Origin: Thermoplasmata archaeon
GTDB lineage: Archaea > Thermoplasmatota > Thermoplasmata > Lutacidiplasmatales > UBA184
Direction: 5' to 3'
Assembly: GCA_022750455.1 (NCBI GenBank)
Contig: JAKIVR010000011.1
Span: 1 to 54,302 of the forward strand
DNA: 54,302 nucleotides
Below, one piece after another: positions 16,415-25,489 of the stretch. How positions within the stretch are numbered: position 1 is the stretch's first letter; each line of letters starts with the position of its first letter. Under the pieces are notes generated by a model. That model ran no database searches. It was not told the origin of the DNA and saw only the letters and a program-made list of their open reading frames with translations. A program made the position numbers and the translations under genes.

Positions 16415-16939
16415 TCACGCCGAGGGAAGCAGCTCGCTCCGGTCGCCGTCCGAGATGGCGTAGCCGCGGCGCACGAACAACAGCGGCGGCACGTCCCGGC
16501 CTCGCCGGAGACCTTCGACGCGTCCGAGGATGATCCGGTGATCGCCCACGGTGACCGTCGGTTCGACGACGCGGCACGACAGGGAGCCGATCGTGTCGGT
16601 CAATCGCGGCACCTGGTGCTCTCCGCGTTCCACGGTCATCCCGGCGAACTTCGCCACCGGGGAGGACGCCTGGGCGAACCGATCGGCCCACTCCTTCTGA
16701 TCGTAGGCGAGCTCATTGACGGTGAACCGGCCGCTCCGCAGGATCGGGGGTGTCGAGTCGGCGTCGTGGGTGAGGCAGATCAGCACCGTGGCCGGATCCA
16801 GCGTGACGGAGAGGAACGCGTTCACCGTCAGGCCATAGTCGGCGCCCTCGTGGTGGGTGGTGACGATGCTGACCCCGGTCGGCCACCGGGACATCCACTG
16901 GCGGAACTCGATCGGATCGACGCTCGGAGCATCCGTCAT
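16415..16939 (-). CDS. Flavin reductase-domain protein
   Basis: A 174-aa FMN-binding split-barrel protein of the flavin reductase-like family: WPTGVSIVTTHHEG (residues 19-32), GLTVNAFLSVTLDPATVLICL (36-56), RFTVNELAYDQ (71-81) and GDHRIILGRVEGL (~130-142). Such proteins supply reduced flavin to a partner oxygenase or act as FMN-dependent oxidoreductases. No partner oxygenase is adjacent. Its start lies 4 bases after the permease stop, so it belongs to the ABC transporter operon. Confidence 0.85.
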   Translation of the reverse strand: MTDAPSVDPIEFRQWMSRWPTGVSIVTTHHEGADYGLTVNAFLSVTLDPATVLICLTHDADSTPPILRSGRFTVNELAYDQKEWADRFAQASSPVAKFAGMTVERGEHQVPRLTDTIGSLSCRVVEPTVTVGDHRIILGRVEGLRRGRDVPPLLFVRRGYAISDGDRSELLPSA

Positions 16940-16943
16940 CGGC

Positions 16944-18047
16944 TCACTCCTCGCGCCACTTGAACGTGATCACGGCCGCGATGAAGAACACCAGTGCGAT
17001 CACGATGCAGACGGCGAGGTCGATGAGCGCCCGGCCCGTGTTGCCGAACAGCATCGTCTGGTCGAGGCCGTCGATGATGTAGTACAAGGGGAGGACGTGG
17101 GCGAAGTCCTGCAGCCCGGGACTGAAGCTCGAGACCGGGAAGAACGTCCCGGAGAGGAACATCATGGGGAACGTGACGACGTTCCCGACAATCGCCGCGG
17201 TCTCCGGGGTCCGAGAGATCGAGCCCGCGAGCATGCCTAAGGAGACGAACATCAGCGGTCCGATGATCAGGAACGGGATCGAGTACACGGAGAGGACGAT
17301 GTGGATGTTGAACGCCTCCGCGCCGATGAAGACCATGAGGCAGGCCGCGATCCCGGTGATGACGACATACCAGAGGATCTTGGCGAGCAGCCACTCCGAC
17401 CTCGTCAGCGGGGTCAAGGTGAGCTGGCGGAAGAGCCCCTCCTTGCGGTACGTCGACGTGATCTCGACCATGGAGAACATGGGGCTCGTCAGGATCGAGA
17501 ACCCGATCAGTCCCGGGACAAGGTAGTCGAGCTCCGTGAACGAGGCGCTCCCCACCGTCGCCGTTTGCACGCTGACGAACGGCGCTCCGTGGAGCGCTTC
17601 GAAGTTGAACTGGTTCGTCACGCCTTGCACAGCGCCCAAGACGACCCCGGAGGAGAACGCATCGCTCGGATCCGTGATGACCGTCACCGACACGTTCGTG
17701 TGGCCCTGGAAATCGGCCCCGAACCCGCTGGGAACGATCAAGCCGACGGGATCGCCTTGATTTCCAAGCCAGGTAGAGAGGCTCATCCCGGCCGGCAGCG
17801 TGACCACTTGGACCTTCACGACCGACGTATTGTTCAACGCCGACAGGAAGCTCAGGCTCGCGGCCGAATTGTGGTCCATGTTGACGACCGGCAGGTTGAC
17901 CGCCGATTGGCCGCTGTTCTGGAAGATGACCCCGAACAGGATGATCAAGATGATCGGGAAGACGAGAGAGAAGAACAGCCCGATCGGGCTTCGGAAGTAG
18001 CCTCGGGCAAAGACGAGGAAATCGGCGACGACCCGTCGACCGTTCAT
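16944..18047 (-). CDS. ABC-2 type transporter permease
   Basis: A 367-aa membrane protein with one N-terminal TM helix (LFFSLVFPIILIILFGVIF), a ~160-residue external domain, and five C-terminal TM helices. This is the ABC-2 / YhgE-YbhSR topology of drug- or lipid-exporting permeases. The SFxxxEITSTYRKEGLFRQL stretch is the coupling region typical of the family. It overlaps the ATPase gene by 4 bases (ATGA), so the two form one exporter. Substrate unknown. Confidence 0.9.
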   Translation of the reverse strand: MNGRRVVADFLVFARGYFRSPIGLFFSLVFPIILIILFGVIFQNSGQSAVNLPVVNMDHNSAASLSFLSALNNTSVVKVQVVTLPAGMSLSTWLGNQGDPVGLIVPSGFGADFQGHTNVSVTVITDPSDAFSSGVVLGAVQGVTNQFNFEALHGAPFVSVQTATVGSASFTELDYLVPGLIGFSILTSPMFSMVEITSTYRKEGLFRQLTLTPLTRSEWLLAKILWYVVITGIAACLMVFIGAEAFNIHIVLSVYSIPFLIIGPLMFVSLGMLAGSISRTPETAAIVGNVVTFPMMFLSGTFFPVSSFSPGLQDFAHVLPLYYIIDGLDQTMLFGNTGRALIDLAVCIVIALVFFIAAVITFKWREE

Positions 18048-19009
18048 GCCGACGCCTCGGGATGCACGACGCCCTCGTCCATCTTTCCAACCATCCGGAC
18101 GAAGACGTCTTCCAACGTGTCCCGGATCACGCTGAACCGCCCCCAGGTGAGCCCGCTCTGCTCCAGGGCCTGGAGCACGCGGAGCGCGTCGGTCTTCTCG
18201 GGCAGCTCCACATCGACGTGGTGATTGGCGGCGACCGCCGTCATGCCGAGCTTCGTCTGGAGGTATCGCGCCACCTCAGGGCCCGCCTCCACGGAGATCC
18301 GATCCGGTCGTCCGTGCTGCCGGATGATCTCATCCGGAGTTCCCCGGACGATGATCTTGCCGTGGTCGATGATGGCGACCGTGTCGGCGAGCAGCGCGGC
18401 CTCCTCCAGGTAATGGGTCGTGAGGAACACCGTCCGGCCCGACGCCTTGAGCGCCCGGATCACGTCCCAGATCGCCCGGCGGGCCTGCGGGTCGAGTCCG
18501 GTGGTGGGTTCATCGAGGAAGCAGACCTCGGGATTGCTGACTAGGGAGAGCGCGAGGCCGAGCTTCTGCTTCTGGCCGCCGCTGAGCGTCTCGTACATCG
18601 CATCGGCCTTGTCCGTCAGCTTGACCTGCTCGAGCAGCGCCATCGCATCGGGCTTCACGTTGAACAGGACCCCGTAGTACTCGATCGCCTCGCGCGGATG
18701 GATCTTCTCGAAGAAGCGGAAATCCTGGGGGATGACGCCGATCCGTCGGTGGAGCGCGGCCCCGTCGGTCCACGGATCCAATCCGAGCACGCGGACGTCC
18801 CCGCCGGTCCGGTTCCGTAGCCCCTCCAGGACCTCCGTCGTCGTCGTCTTGCCGGCCCCGTTGGGGCCGAGGAACGCGAAGACGGTCCCGGCCGGAACCG
18901 AGAAGTCGATCCCGTTGACCGCTTTCACCGGGCCGTACGCCTTCTCCAGGCCACGGACTGTGATCGCGTCCAACCGACTCCCCCCGCCGACGCGGGAGGC
19001 CGCCAGCAT
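18044..19009 (-). CDS. ABC transporter ATP-binding protein
   Basis: A 321-aa nucleotide-binding subunit: Walker A GPNGAGKTTT (residues ~49-58), signature LSGGQKQKLGLALSL (~144-158), Walker B CFLDEPTTGLDPQAR (~164-178) and the switch histidine in FLTTHYLEEA. The C-terminal ~90 residues form the extension common in DrrA/CcmA-type exporters. Start ATG 19009 lies about 23 bases from a TATA-like ACATATCAC (19028-19036). It heads a probable operon of ATPase, permease, flavin reductase and possibly trxB. Confidence 0.93.
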   Translation of the reverse strand: MLAASRVGGGSRLDAITVRGLEKAYGPVKAVNGIDFSVPAGTVFAFLGPNGAGKTTTTEVLEGLRNRTGGDVRVLGLDPWTDGAALHRRIGVIPQDFRFFEKIHPREAIEYYGVLFNVKPDAMALLEQVKLTDKADAMYETLSGGQKQKLGLALSLVSNPEVCFLDEPTTGLDPQARRAIWDVIRALKASGRTVFLTTHYLEEAALLADTVAIIDHGKIIVRGTPDEIIRQHGRPDRISVEAGPEVARYLQTKLGMTAVAANHHVDVELPEKTDALRVLQALEQSGLTWGRFSVIRDTLEDVFVRMVGKMDEGVVHPEASA

Positions 19010-19027
19010 ATGAAGAGCGCGGGGAGC

Positions 19028-19036
19028 GTGATATGT
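19028..19036 (-). promoter_or_regulatory. TATA-like box of the ABC exporter operon
   Basis: ACATATCAC on the minus strand, about 23 bases upstream of ATG 19009; spacing slightly short but the only A/T-rich element there. Confidence 0.4.
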
Positions 19037-19107
19037 CGAGGAACGCCCCCCTCGCCCCCGTCCTCGGACGCGGACCGAGGTCGGCCCTTTCGCATGGGGG
19101 GCGCGCG

Positions 19108-19115
19108 TCTATAAC
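19108..19115 (+). promoter_or_regulatory. TATA box for the 19147 gene
   Basis: TCTATAAC, about 35 bases before GTG 19147, which predicts a leader of only some nine bases. It lies downstream of an earlier in-frame ATG (19033), arguing against that start. Confidence 0.45.
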
Positions 19116-19146
19116 CCCAAGTCCCGTCGGGCCGACAGAGCCGGAC

Positions 19147-19695
19147 GTGCGGAAATTGTGGCTGCTCGCGGGCATCGTTCTCCTCGCGGTGGGGCTCCTC
19201 CTCGCCGTGATCCCAACGCCGTTAGCGAGCGTGGCGCCGCCCAGCGTCGTCGCCCCGGATAAGGTGCTGGTCATTCACGATCAGGCACCGATCGACGTGA
19301 TTCAGCCGGCGGTCTCGTACTCGATCCGCTGGAACGCCTCCCCCAACACCGCGCTCGCCGTCTGGTCCTGTGGGAGCAGCTCCGCCTGCACGAACGTCTC
19401 GGGCACCCCCCTCGTCAACGTCCCATCCTCGGCCGGCGGTACGTTCACCTTCTCCGGGAAGGCGAACGTGTACTACGGCGTGCTCAATCTTGGGAACGGG
19501 ACGGCCACGCTCTCCGTGTCGTACTCCGGTCCGGTCCTCGGCGCGGTCGCGAGCTGGGCCGCGTTGATCATTGGCATCTTGTTGATCGTCACCGGCGCGA
19601 TCCTCGGACCTCCGGGGTCGACCCCGCCGAAGGAGGGGTCCGAGCCGCCGTCCGAGCCTGACGCGCCCGGGGGCCCTTCACCGCCCGAGAGCTAG
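19147..19695 (+). CDS. Small surface protein with N- and C-terminal TM helices
   Basis: A 182-aa protein, unknown function. Residues ~4-28 are a signal-anchor (LWLLAGIVLLAVGLLLAVI), residues ~35-135 a beta-rich external domain with sequons (NASP, NVSG, NGTA) and a CGSSSAC cysteine pair, and residues ~140-160 a second TM helix (SWAALIIGILLIVTGAIL). The tail is short and Pro/Glu-rich. The fold looks like a single Ig/beta-sandwich domain tethered at both ends. GTG 19147 is preferred because the TATA box at 19108-19115 lies downstream of ATG 19033. Confidence 0.65.
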   Translation: MRKLWLLAGIVLLAVGLLLAVIPTPLASVAPPSVVAPDKVLVIHDQAPIDVIQPAVSYSIRWNASPNTALAVWSCGSSSACTNVSGTPLVNVPSSAGGTFTFSGKANVYYGVLNLGNGTATLSVSYSGPVLGAVASWAALIIGILLIVTGAILGPPGSTPPKEGSEPPSEPDAPGGPSPPES

Positions 19696-19766
19696 CTGCC
19701 GCCGCCCAACGTTTTATCGCCCGGACGTTCCAACGATGACAGTTCGCCCGACGTGCGGGGCGTAGA

Positions 19767-20690
19767 GTGGCCATGTCCCGGGATTTCCACGAGGCCCTCC
19801 GGGACCGACCCCTGCTGTTCGAGCCGGTCCCGCCCACCGCGCGAGCCAGTCCCATGCGGGCCGGTCTCTTCGCCGAGGAGCTCGTCCGCCTCCTTCGCGG
19901 GGTTCCGCGTCTCGACGCCGTCAACGTCCCCGAACTGGTGGACGAGAACCACGAAGGCCGACCGTACTATCGGTCCGGGGACGCCCGCGACTTTGCTCGG
20001 GTGGTGAGCGAACAGATCGAACGGGATGCCATCGTGAACAAGGTCGTCGCCCACCTGCCCTCCCACGACGCCCTCTCCGAGTGGGCGCAGGAGACGGTCC
20101 AGGTGGGCGTGCGCCACGTCGTCCTGGTCGGTGGATCGAGCCGCTACATCCCCTACCCCGGCCCGGCGGTCATGGAAGCGAACCGGATCGTACAACCGAT
20201 CTTGGGACGGCACCGGGGCCATCTCGGGAACATCGCGATCCCCCAGCGCCAGGGGGAGGCCCGTCGGATGGTCGCCAAGACCCAAGCCGGGGCCACGTTC
20301 TTCACCACGCAGATCCTCTTCGACGGGGAGCACGCGATCGAGATGATCGGCGAGTACGACCGCCTCTGCAGGGAGTCGAAGGTGGACCCGGCCGCCGTGA
20401 TCCTCTCGTTTGCCCCGATCACGGACGAGGCCGACGCCGAGTTCGTCCGATGGCTGGGAGCCGACATCACCGAGAGCGCCGAGCGGGTCATTCTCAATGG
20501 CGAGGACGGCGGAGAGGGGGCGCGCTCCGTCACCCGCGCCCGAGAGGTCTATCGGGGCGTTCGAGCCGCGGGGCGGGACCACGGCTGGTCGACCGTACTC
20601 GGCGTCAACGTCGAGCAGATCTCTCAACGCCACCTATCGACCGCGGCCGAGATGCTCCGCGCGTTCGCCACCGAGATGGCCAGCCCGTAG
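19767..20690 (+). CDS. Methylenetetrahydrofolate reductase-like protein
   Basis: A 307-aa TIM-barrel protein resembling MetF-type 5,10-methylene-tetrahydrofolate (or tetrahydropterin) reductases. LLFEPVPPTAR (residues 16-26) matches the family's first strand with the conserved Glu, HVVLVGGSSRYIPYPG (~117-132) the strand-loop over the flavin, and KTQAGATFFTTQILFD (~170-185) the classic GAdFfiTQ segment. The sequence is divergent, so an alternative C1-carrier substrate is possible. Start GTG 19767; ATG 19773 is equally plausible. TATA-like GTTTTATCG lies near 19709-19717. It converges on argH, 12 bases apart. Confidence 0.75.
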   Translation: MAMSRDFHEALRDRPLLFEPVPPTARASPMRAGLFAEELVRLLRGVPRLDAVNVPELVDENHEGRPYYRSGDARDFARVVSEQIERDAIVNKVVAHLPSHDALSEWAQETVQVGVRHVVLVGGSSRYIPYPGPAVMEANRIVQPILGRHRGHLGNIAIPQRQGEARRMVAKTQAGATFFTTQILFDGEHAIEMIGEYDRLCRESKVDPAAVILSFAPITDEADAEFVRWLGADITESAERVILNGEDGGEGARSVTRAREVYRGVRAAGRDHGWSTVLGVNVEQISQRHLSTAAEMLRAFATEMASP

Positions 20691-20702
20691 GTCGAGGGGC
20701 GC

Positions 20703-22160
20703 TCACCGTCGACGACGTAGGTTCCGCCGGATCGGCCTCTCCAACAGTTCATGGCAGGCGATCAGCCGTCGCCGCTCGGTCCGAGCTCCCCGGCGGAGTT
20801 CCCGAGATCGTCGATCGATCTCCCGGAGGAGCGCCACGATCGACTCTCGACCGCTTCCCCCGGCGGTGGTCCGTCGATCGGGGGCCTCCTGGGCCGTCGG
20901 GAGGCGGAAGCTGTGGGGGAGCTCCGGGAACTCCTTGCGCCAGCGGGACGGGGAGAGATCGCGCAGCGACCGACCGTCTCGGGCCAGACGGGCGACCAGG
21001 CTCCCGACCCGACTATGGGCCTCCCGGAACGGAACCCCCTGGAGGACCAACCCGTCGACGATCTCCACCGACTCGGTCGACGCGTCGGCGGTCGCGAGAG
21101 GGGGGGGGACGTGGAACTCGGCGGTGGCGACCATCGGGGCCAAGACGCGGAGGGAACGGAGCGCCCGGTCGACGCCGTCAAAGAGGAGCGGTTTGCCGAT
21201 CTGCAGGTCCCGGTTGTAGGCGAGCGGGAGACCCTTCAGGAGGGCGAGGTGCGCGGTGAGCCGGCCGATCGCCGGCCCGGCCTCCCCTCGAAGCAGTTCG
21301 GCGAGATCGGGGTTCCTCTTGTGGGGCATCAAGGAGCTCGAGGTGACGAAGGCGTCCGCGAGGCGTACCCGTTGGATCTCCGGCATCGAGCCGAGCACGA
21401 GCTCTTCCGCCAGGCCGCTCTCGTGGACCGCGAGGAGAGCGAGCGCGCCGAGGGTCTCGACCATCGCATCCCGGTCGGCGACCGAGTCCATCGATGACAG
21501 GGACGGGCGTTGGAATCCGAGAAGGTGCGCCGTCCTCTCCCGGTCCAACGGGAGCGAGCTGCCGGCCAACGCCCCCGAACCGAGCGGACACTCCTGCAAC
21601 GTCTCCCGGATCCGACAGAGGCGGTTGGCGTCCCGGACGAATCGCAGAGCGTGGGTCCCGAGGATCTGCGCCCAGCGCACCCGTTGGGCCGGCTGGAGGT
21701 GGGTCCATCCGGGGACGCTCCCCTGGCCGTGGGGCGCCCGGGCCGAGGCGATCAATGCGTCGGCGACATCGAGCGCGGCCCCTTCCAGATCGAGCAGCGC
21801 CTCACGGAGCCACACGACGAGATCGGTCGCGACCTGATCGTTCCGGCTGCGCCCGGTGTGGAGCCGGGCGGCGTCCTTGCCGATCCGCTTGCCGAGCAAC
21901 GTCTCCACGTTCATGTGAACGTCTTCGAGGACCGGGTCGAGCCGAACCACCTGTCGGGCCGCGGCGACCTCGAGTCGAGCGAGCTCCCGGTCGATCCGCT
22001 GCGCCGAACGGAGCGGGATCAGGCCGGTCTCGCCGAGCATGCGGGCGTGGGCCCGGGAGCCCCAGAGATCGGCGAGGAGGAGGGCGAGGTCCTCCTCCGT
22101 CGATTCGGAGAGCTCGAGCGCGGCCTGGTCAAGTGGAACGGAGAACCTTGCCCGCAACAC
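20703..22160 (-). CDS. argH: Argininosuccinate lyase
   Basis: Last step of arginine synthesis, splitting argininosuccinate to arginine and fumarate. 485 aa, slightly longer than the usual ~460 owing to a basic C-terminal tail. Motifs: GSRAHARML (34-42), HTGRSRNDQVATDL (101-114), GWTHLQPAQ (151-159) and the fumarase-superfamily signature SSSLMPHKRNPD (274-285) with the catalytic Ser loop. Start GTG 22160 lies inside argG; the genes overlap by 32 bases, implying coupled translation. It closes the argCJBGH operon. Confidence 0.95.
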   Translation of the reverse strand: MLRARFSVPLDQAALELSESTEEDLALLLADLWGSRAHARMLGETGLIPLRSAQRIDRELARLEVAAARQVVRLDPVLEDVHMNVETLLGKRIGKDAARLHTGRSRNDQVATDLVVWLREALLDLEGAALDVADALIASARAPHGQGSVPGWTHLQPAQRVRWAQILGTHALRFVRDANRLCRIRETLQECPLGSGALAGSSLPLDRERTAHLLGFQRPSLSSMDSVADRDAMVETLGALALLAVHESGLAEELVLGSMPEIQRVRLADAFVTSSSLMPHKRNPDLAELLRGEAGPAIGRLTAHLALLKGLPLAYNRDLQIGKPLLFDGVDRALRSLRVLAPMVATAEFHVPPPLATADASTESVEIVDGLVLQGVPFREAHSRVGSLVARLARDGRSLRDLSPSRWRKEFPELPHSFRLPTAQEAPDRRTTAGGSGRESIVALLREIDRRSRELRRGARTERRRLIACHELLERPIRRNLRRRR

Positions 22161-23406
22161 GTCGCTTCGTCTCCTGGGACGGCTTTGCCGCCCGCGCGGA
22201 TTCGCGCCGGGCGTGGGCCAATCGGTTCGGGAGCCCGTAGAGGTGGATGAACCCGACGGCGAGCTCCTGCGGGAACTGGCTCGTGTTCCCGTACGTCACG
22301 AGCTCGGGGGCGAGCAGCGAGTACTCGGACGAGCGGCGCACGGCCCGGACGTTCCCTTGGTGCAGCCGGAGCGTGACGCTCCCGGTCACGACCTCCTGGG
22401 TCGACGAGACGAACGCGCTCAACGCCTCGCGCAGGGGAGAGAACCAGAGCCCTTCGTACACGAGGTCGGAGAACCGGCGTTCGACGTGGGCCTTGAACTG
22501 CAGCAGGTCCCGGGGCAGTACGAGCGTCTCCAACGCCCGGTGCGCTTCCAGGAGCGCCATCGCCCCCGGGCACTCGTAGTTCTCCCGGGACTTGATCCCG
22601 ACGACCCGGTCCTCGACGTGGTCGATCCGTCCGATGCCGTGGGCCCCGGCGATCCGGTTCGCGGTCCGGACGAGCTCGACCGGAGCGAGGAGCTTGCCGT
22701 TCAAGCGGACGGGGATCCCTCGTTCGAAATCGACGCGCAGAAGCTCCGGGGTCGAGGGCCAGGAATCGGGGTGTCCGGTCCACTCGTAGATCTCCTCGGG
22801 CGGCGCGACGTCCGGGTCTTCCAAGGCGCCCCCCTCGATGCTGCGGCCCCAGAGGTTCTCGTCGACGGAGTACGACTTGGCCACCGTGACCTTGATCTCG
22901 ATGTCATGGGACTTGGCGTAGGCGATCTCGTCGGTCCGGTTCATGTTCCACTCGCGGACCGGCGCGATGATGCGGAGTCCCGGGCCGAGCGTGTGGATCG
23001 CGACGTCGAAGCGGACCTGGTCGTTCCCCTTCCCCGTGCATCCATGCGCGACGGCGCCGGCGCCGGAGGCGAGCGCCACCTGCGTCAAGGTCCGGGCGAT
23101 GAGGGGCCGCGCGAGCGCGGTGGACAGCGGGTACACGCCCTCGTAGAGCGCGTTCGCCTGCACAGCCGGCCAGAGGAACTCCGTGACGAACGTCTCCTTG
23201 GCATCGATCAGGTCGGCCTCGACCGCGCCGTTGCGGTACGCCCGGTCGATGGCGCCCTGCAACTCCCCTTCCTGCCCGACATCGACGGAGAGCGCGACGA
23301 CCTCGGCATCGTAGTGCTCTTGGAGCCAACGGATCGCGACCGAAGTGTCCAGTCCGCCGGAGTAGGCGAGTACGACCCGTAGCTTCGCTTTGGTGCTCTT
23401 CGTCAT
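22129..23406 (-). CDS. argG: Argininosuccinate synthase
   Basis: Joins citrulline and aspartate using ATP. 425 aa from ATG 23406. The N-type pyrophosphatase P-loop is AYSGGLDTSVAIRW (residues 14-27). HGCTGKGNDQVRFD (~114-127) and the following EWNMNRTDEIAYA match the citrulline/aspartate sites. A ~35-residue basic tail (LAHARRESARAAKPSQETKR) extends beyond the usual C-terminus. ATG overlaps the argB stop by 4 bases (ATGA). An open frame continues further upstream but overlaps argB and has no support. Confidence 0.96.
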   Translation of the reverse strand: MTKSTKAKLRVVLAYSGGLDTSVAIRWLQEHYDAEVVALSVDVGQEGELQGAIDRAYRNGAVEADLIDAKETFVTEFLWPAVQANALYEGVYPLSTALARPLIARTLTQVALASGAGAVAHGCTGKGNDQVRFDVAIHTLGPGLRIIAPVREWNMNRTDEIAYAKSHDIEIKVTVAKSYSVDENLWGRSIEGGALEDPDVAPPEEIYEWTGHPDSWPSTPELLRVDFERGIPVRLNGKLLAPVELVRTANRIAGAHGIGRIDHVEDRVVGIKSRENYECPGAMALLEAHRALETLVLPRDLLQFKAHVERRFSDLVYEGLWFSPLREALSAFVSSTQEVVTGSVTLRLHQGNVRAVRRSSEYSLLAPELVTYGNTSQFPQELAVGFIHLYGLPNRLAHARRESARAAKPSQETKRRVAGKVLRST

Positions 23407-24242
23407 CGTTTCTTCCTCGAGGGGGTGGCGGGGGAGACCAGGGACGGAGGGGCGGCGGCGATCTTGGGATCGGCGACGATCCGTGTGCCGCCTTCGGCGC
23501 CCGTCAAGAGAGCCGTGGGCCCGATGCGGATCGCGACGGCCCCTTGCTCCACGGCGGCGATCGCGCCTTCGAGCTTGGGGACCATCCCGTCCTTCGCGGT
23601 CGAGTTCCGGATCCATTGGCGCGCGGTCGCGATCGAGAGCTCCGCGACCGGGCGTCCGTTCGGTCCTCGAACGCCCTCGACATCGGTGAGCAGGAACAGC
23701 TCGGCGCCGAGGGCCCCCGCGAACGCCGCGGCCATCTCGTCGGCGTTCACGTTCCGTACTGTACCGGAGCTGTCGATCCCCAATGGCGCGACGACCGGAA
23801 CGCTCCCCGTCGCCAACAGCGTTCGGAGCGCCGCCGAATTGACGCGGCGCGGGGTCCCGACGTAGCCGAGGCTCCCCTTCGGCGTACCCGCGGGGGTGAC
23901 GGTCACGAGACGCTGGGAGACGCCGGTCATCCCGAGGGCATCGACCCCGCCCTTCGTGAGCGCGGCGACGAGGCGGGAGTTAATCCGACCGGCGAGCACC
24001 TCGGTCACCACCTCGAGCATCGGCAAAGAGGTGACGCGTCGTCCCTGATGACGCTCGGTGGTCAATCCGAGCGACGCGGCCCGGTCGGTGACCTCGTCGC
24101 CGCCCCCATGGACCACGACGAGCCATCGCCCGGCCCGGTGTTCCGTGGCGAGGGCGGCGACGAGACTGTCGAGCTCCGGCCCGGGCACCAGCTCGCGGCC
24201 GCCGATCTTCACGACCCAGGGGGTCTTCGTGGTGCTCGTCAT
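23403..24242 (-). CDS. argB: Acetylglutamate kinase
   Basis: Amino-acid kinase family, 279 aa from ATG 24242. WVVKIGGREL (9-18) holds the phosphate-binding lysine, VVVHGGGDEV (42-51) the second glycine loop, GRINSRLVAAL the substrate region, and FLLTDVEGV plus GTRIV the ATP part. It phosphorylates N-acetylglutamate; because argJ and an ordinary argC flank it and no lysW gene is nearby, the acetylated rather than LysW-bound route is inferred, although the kinase itself resembles both types. Its start overlaps the argJ stop by one base (TGATG). Confidence 0.9.
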   Translation of the reverse strand: MTSTTKTPWVVKIGGRELVPGPELDSLVAALATEHRAGRWLVVVHGGGDEVTDRAASLGLTTERHQGRRVTSLPMLEVVTEVLAGRINSRLVAALTKGGVDALGMTGVSQRLVTVTPAGTPKGSLGYVGTPRRVNSAALRTLLATGSVPVVAPLGIDSSGTVRNVNADEMAAAFAGALGAELFLLTDVEGVRGPNGRPVAELSIATARQWIRNSTAKDGMVPKLEGAIAAVEQGAVAIRIGPTALLTGAEGGTRIVADPKIAAAPPSLVSPATPSRKKR

Positions 24243-25486
24243 CAGGTGTGATACGCCGCGTTGATCTGGACGTAGGAGTAGGAGAGGTCGCATCCCCAGG
24301 CCGTCGCCCGGGCCCGGCCTTCGTGCAGGCGGATCTCGAGCGGCACCTCCTCGAGCCGCAGGAGGAGGTCCCGTATCTTCTTGCCGTGGCCGTTCTCGAG
24401 CCCGCTCGCCGCCCGGCCGTTCGTGATGAGCGCCACTTCCTGTCGCGGGAGGGAGATCACCACGTCCATCCGCTCCGGATCGAACGGGGCGCCCGAGCGA
24501 CCGACGGCCGCCGCAATCCGCCCGACGTTCGGGTCCGAGCCGAACATGGCGGCCTTCACCAACATCGAGCTCGCCACGGCCTTCGCGGCGGAGCGAGCAT
24601 CGCCCACGTTGCGGGCTCCCGTCACGGTCACGCTGAGCAGCTTGGTCGCCCCCTCGCCGTCCCGCGCGACCTGCTTGGCGAGCGACTCCATCACTTCGTG
24701 GATGGCGGCGTGAAATGCCGGGTCTTCGTCGGCGATCGGGCCGCCGGCGGCCCCGTTCGCGAGGATGTAGATCGTGTCGTTCGTACTCGTGTCCCCGTCG
24801 ATGGAGACCATGTTGAACGTCCGGTCGGTCTCGCGGAGCAGGATCTTCGCGAGGGCCGCGGGGCGAGCCCGCGCATCGGTCGTGAGAAAGGCAAGCGCGG
24901 TGGCGTGAGGTCGGCCCATTCGAGGGGCGATCATGCCACTGCCCTTCGCCATCCCGGCCACGTGGATGTACGTCCCGTCCCGGAGCCGCGTGCGCACCGC
25001 GGCCTGCTTCGACCGGGTGTCGGTCGTCAGCATCGCGTGGGCCGCCCGCTTCTCGGCTTCCGCGCCCGTACGGAGGCTGTGGCGAAGTTCGGGAAGCGCC
25101 TTCAGGAACCGAGGCACGGGGATGCGCGGGCCAATGACACCGGTGCACGCCGGCAGGAGGCGTCCTTGCGGGAGGCCCATCTCATCCGCGGTTCCTTCGA
25201 GAGCGATCTCGTTATCCCGGATCCCTTCGGCGCCGGTCATCGCGTTGGCGACGCCGCTGATCGTCAGAATCCCCCGGATCTCGGTCGGGTGCTCGCGCAG
25301 CATCGCCTCCCCGATCAGCACCGGTGCGGCGCGGACTAGGTTCGTCGTGAAGACGCCCGCGGCCGCACAGGGGCGGTCCGACACGACGAGCGAGATGTCA
25401 GGCCGACCGGACCGCTTGATCCCGGCCGCCATTCCCGTGGCGCGGAACCCCGCGGGATAGGTCACCCCTCGCGGAACGATCGTCAC
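24242..25486 (-). CDS. argJ: Glutamate N-acetyltransferase / ornithine acetyltransferase
   Basis: 414-aa self-cleaving Ntn-type enzyme recycling the acetyl group from acetylornithine to glutamate. The KGSGMIAP motif (181-188) and the cleavage/nucleophile site HATALAF (A195|T196) are intact, and TTDTRSKQA and DGEGATKL flank the active site. The usual NSGNANACTG motif reads ISGVANAMTG (76-85), a mild deviation. Start GTG 25486 follows the argC TAA by three bases. It can only be monofunctional or bifunctional by assay; no argA was seen. Confidence 0.94.
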   Translation of the reverse strand: MTIVPRGVTYPAGFRATGMAAGIKRSGRPDISLVVSDRPCAAAGVFTTNLVRAAPVLIGEAMLREHPTEIRGILTISGVANAMTGAEGIRDNEIALEGTADEMGLPQGRLLPACTGVIGPRIPVPRFLKALPELRHSLRTGAEAEKRAAHAMLTTDTRSKQAAVRTRLRDGTYIHVAGMAKGSGMIAPRMGRPHATALAFLTTDARARPAALAKILLRETDRTFNMVSIDGDTSTNDTIYILANGAAGGPIADEDPAFHAAIHEVMESLAKQVARDGEGATKLLSVTVTGARNVGDARSAAKAVASSMLVKAAMFGSDPNVGRIAAAVGRSGAPFDPERMDVVISLPRQEVALITNGRAASGLENGHGKKIRDLLLRLEEVPLEIRLHEGRARATAWGCDLSYSYVQINAAYHT

Positions 25487-25489
25487 GGG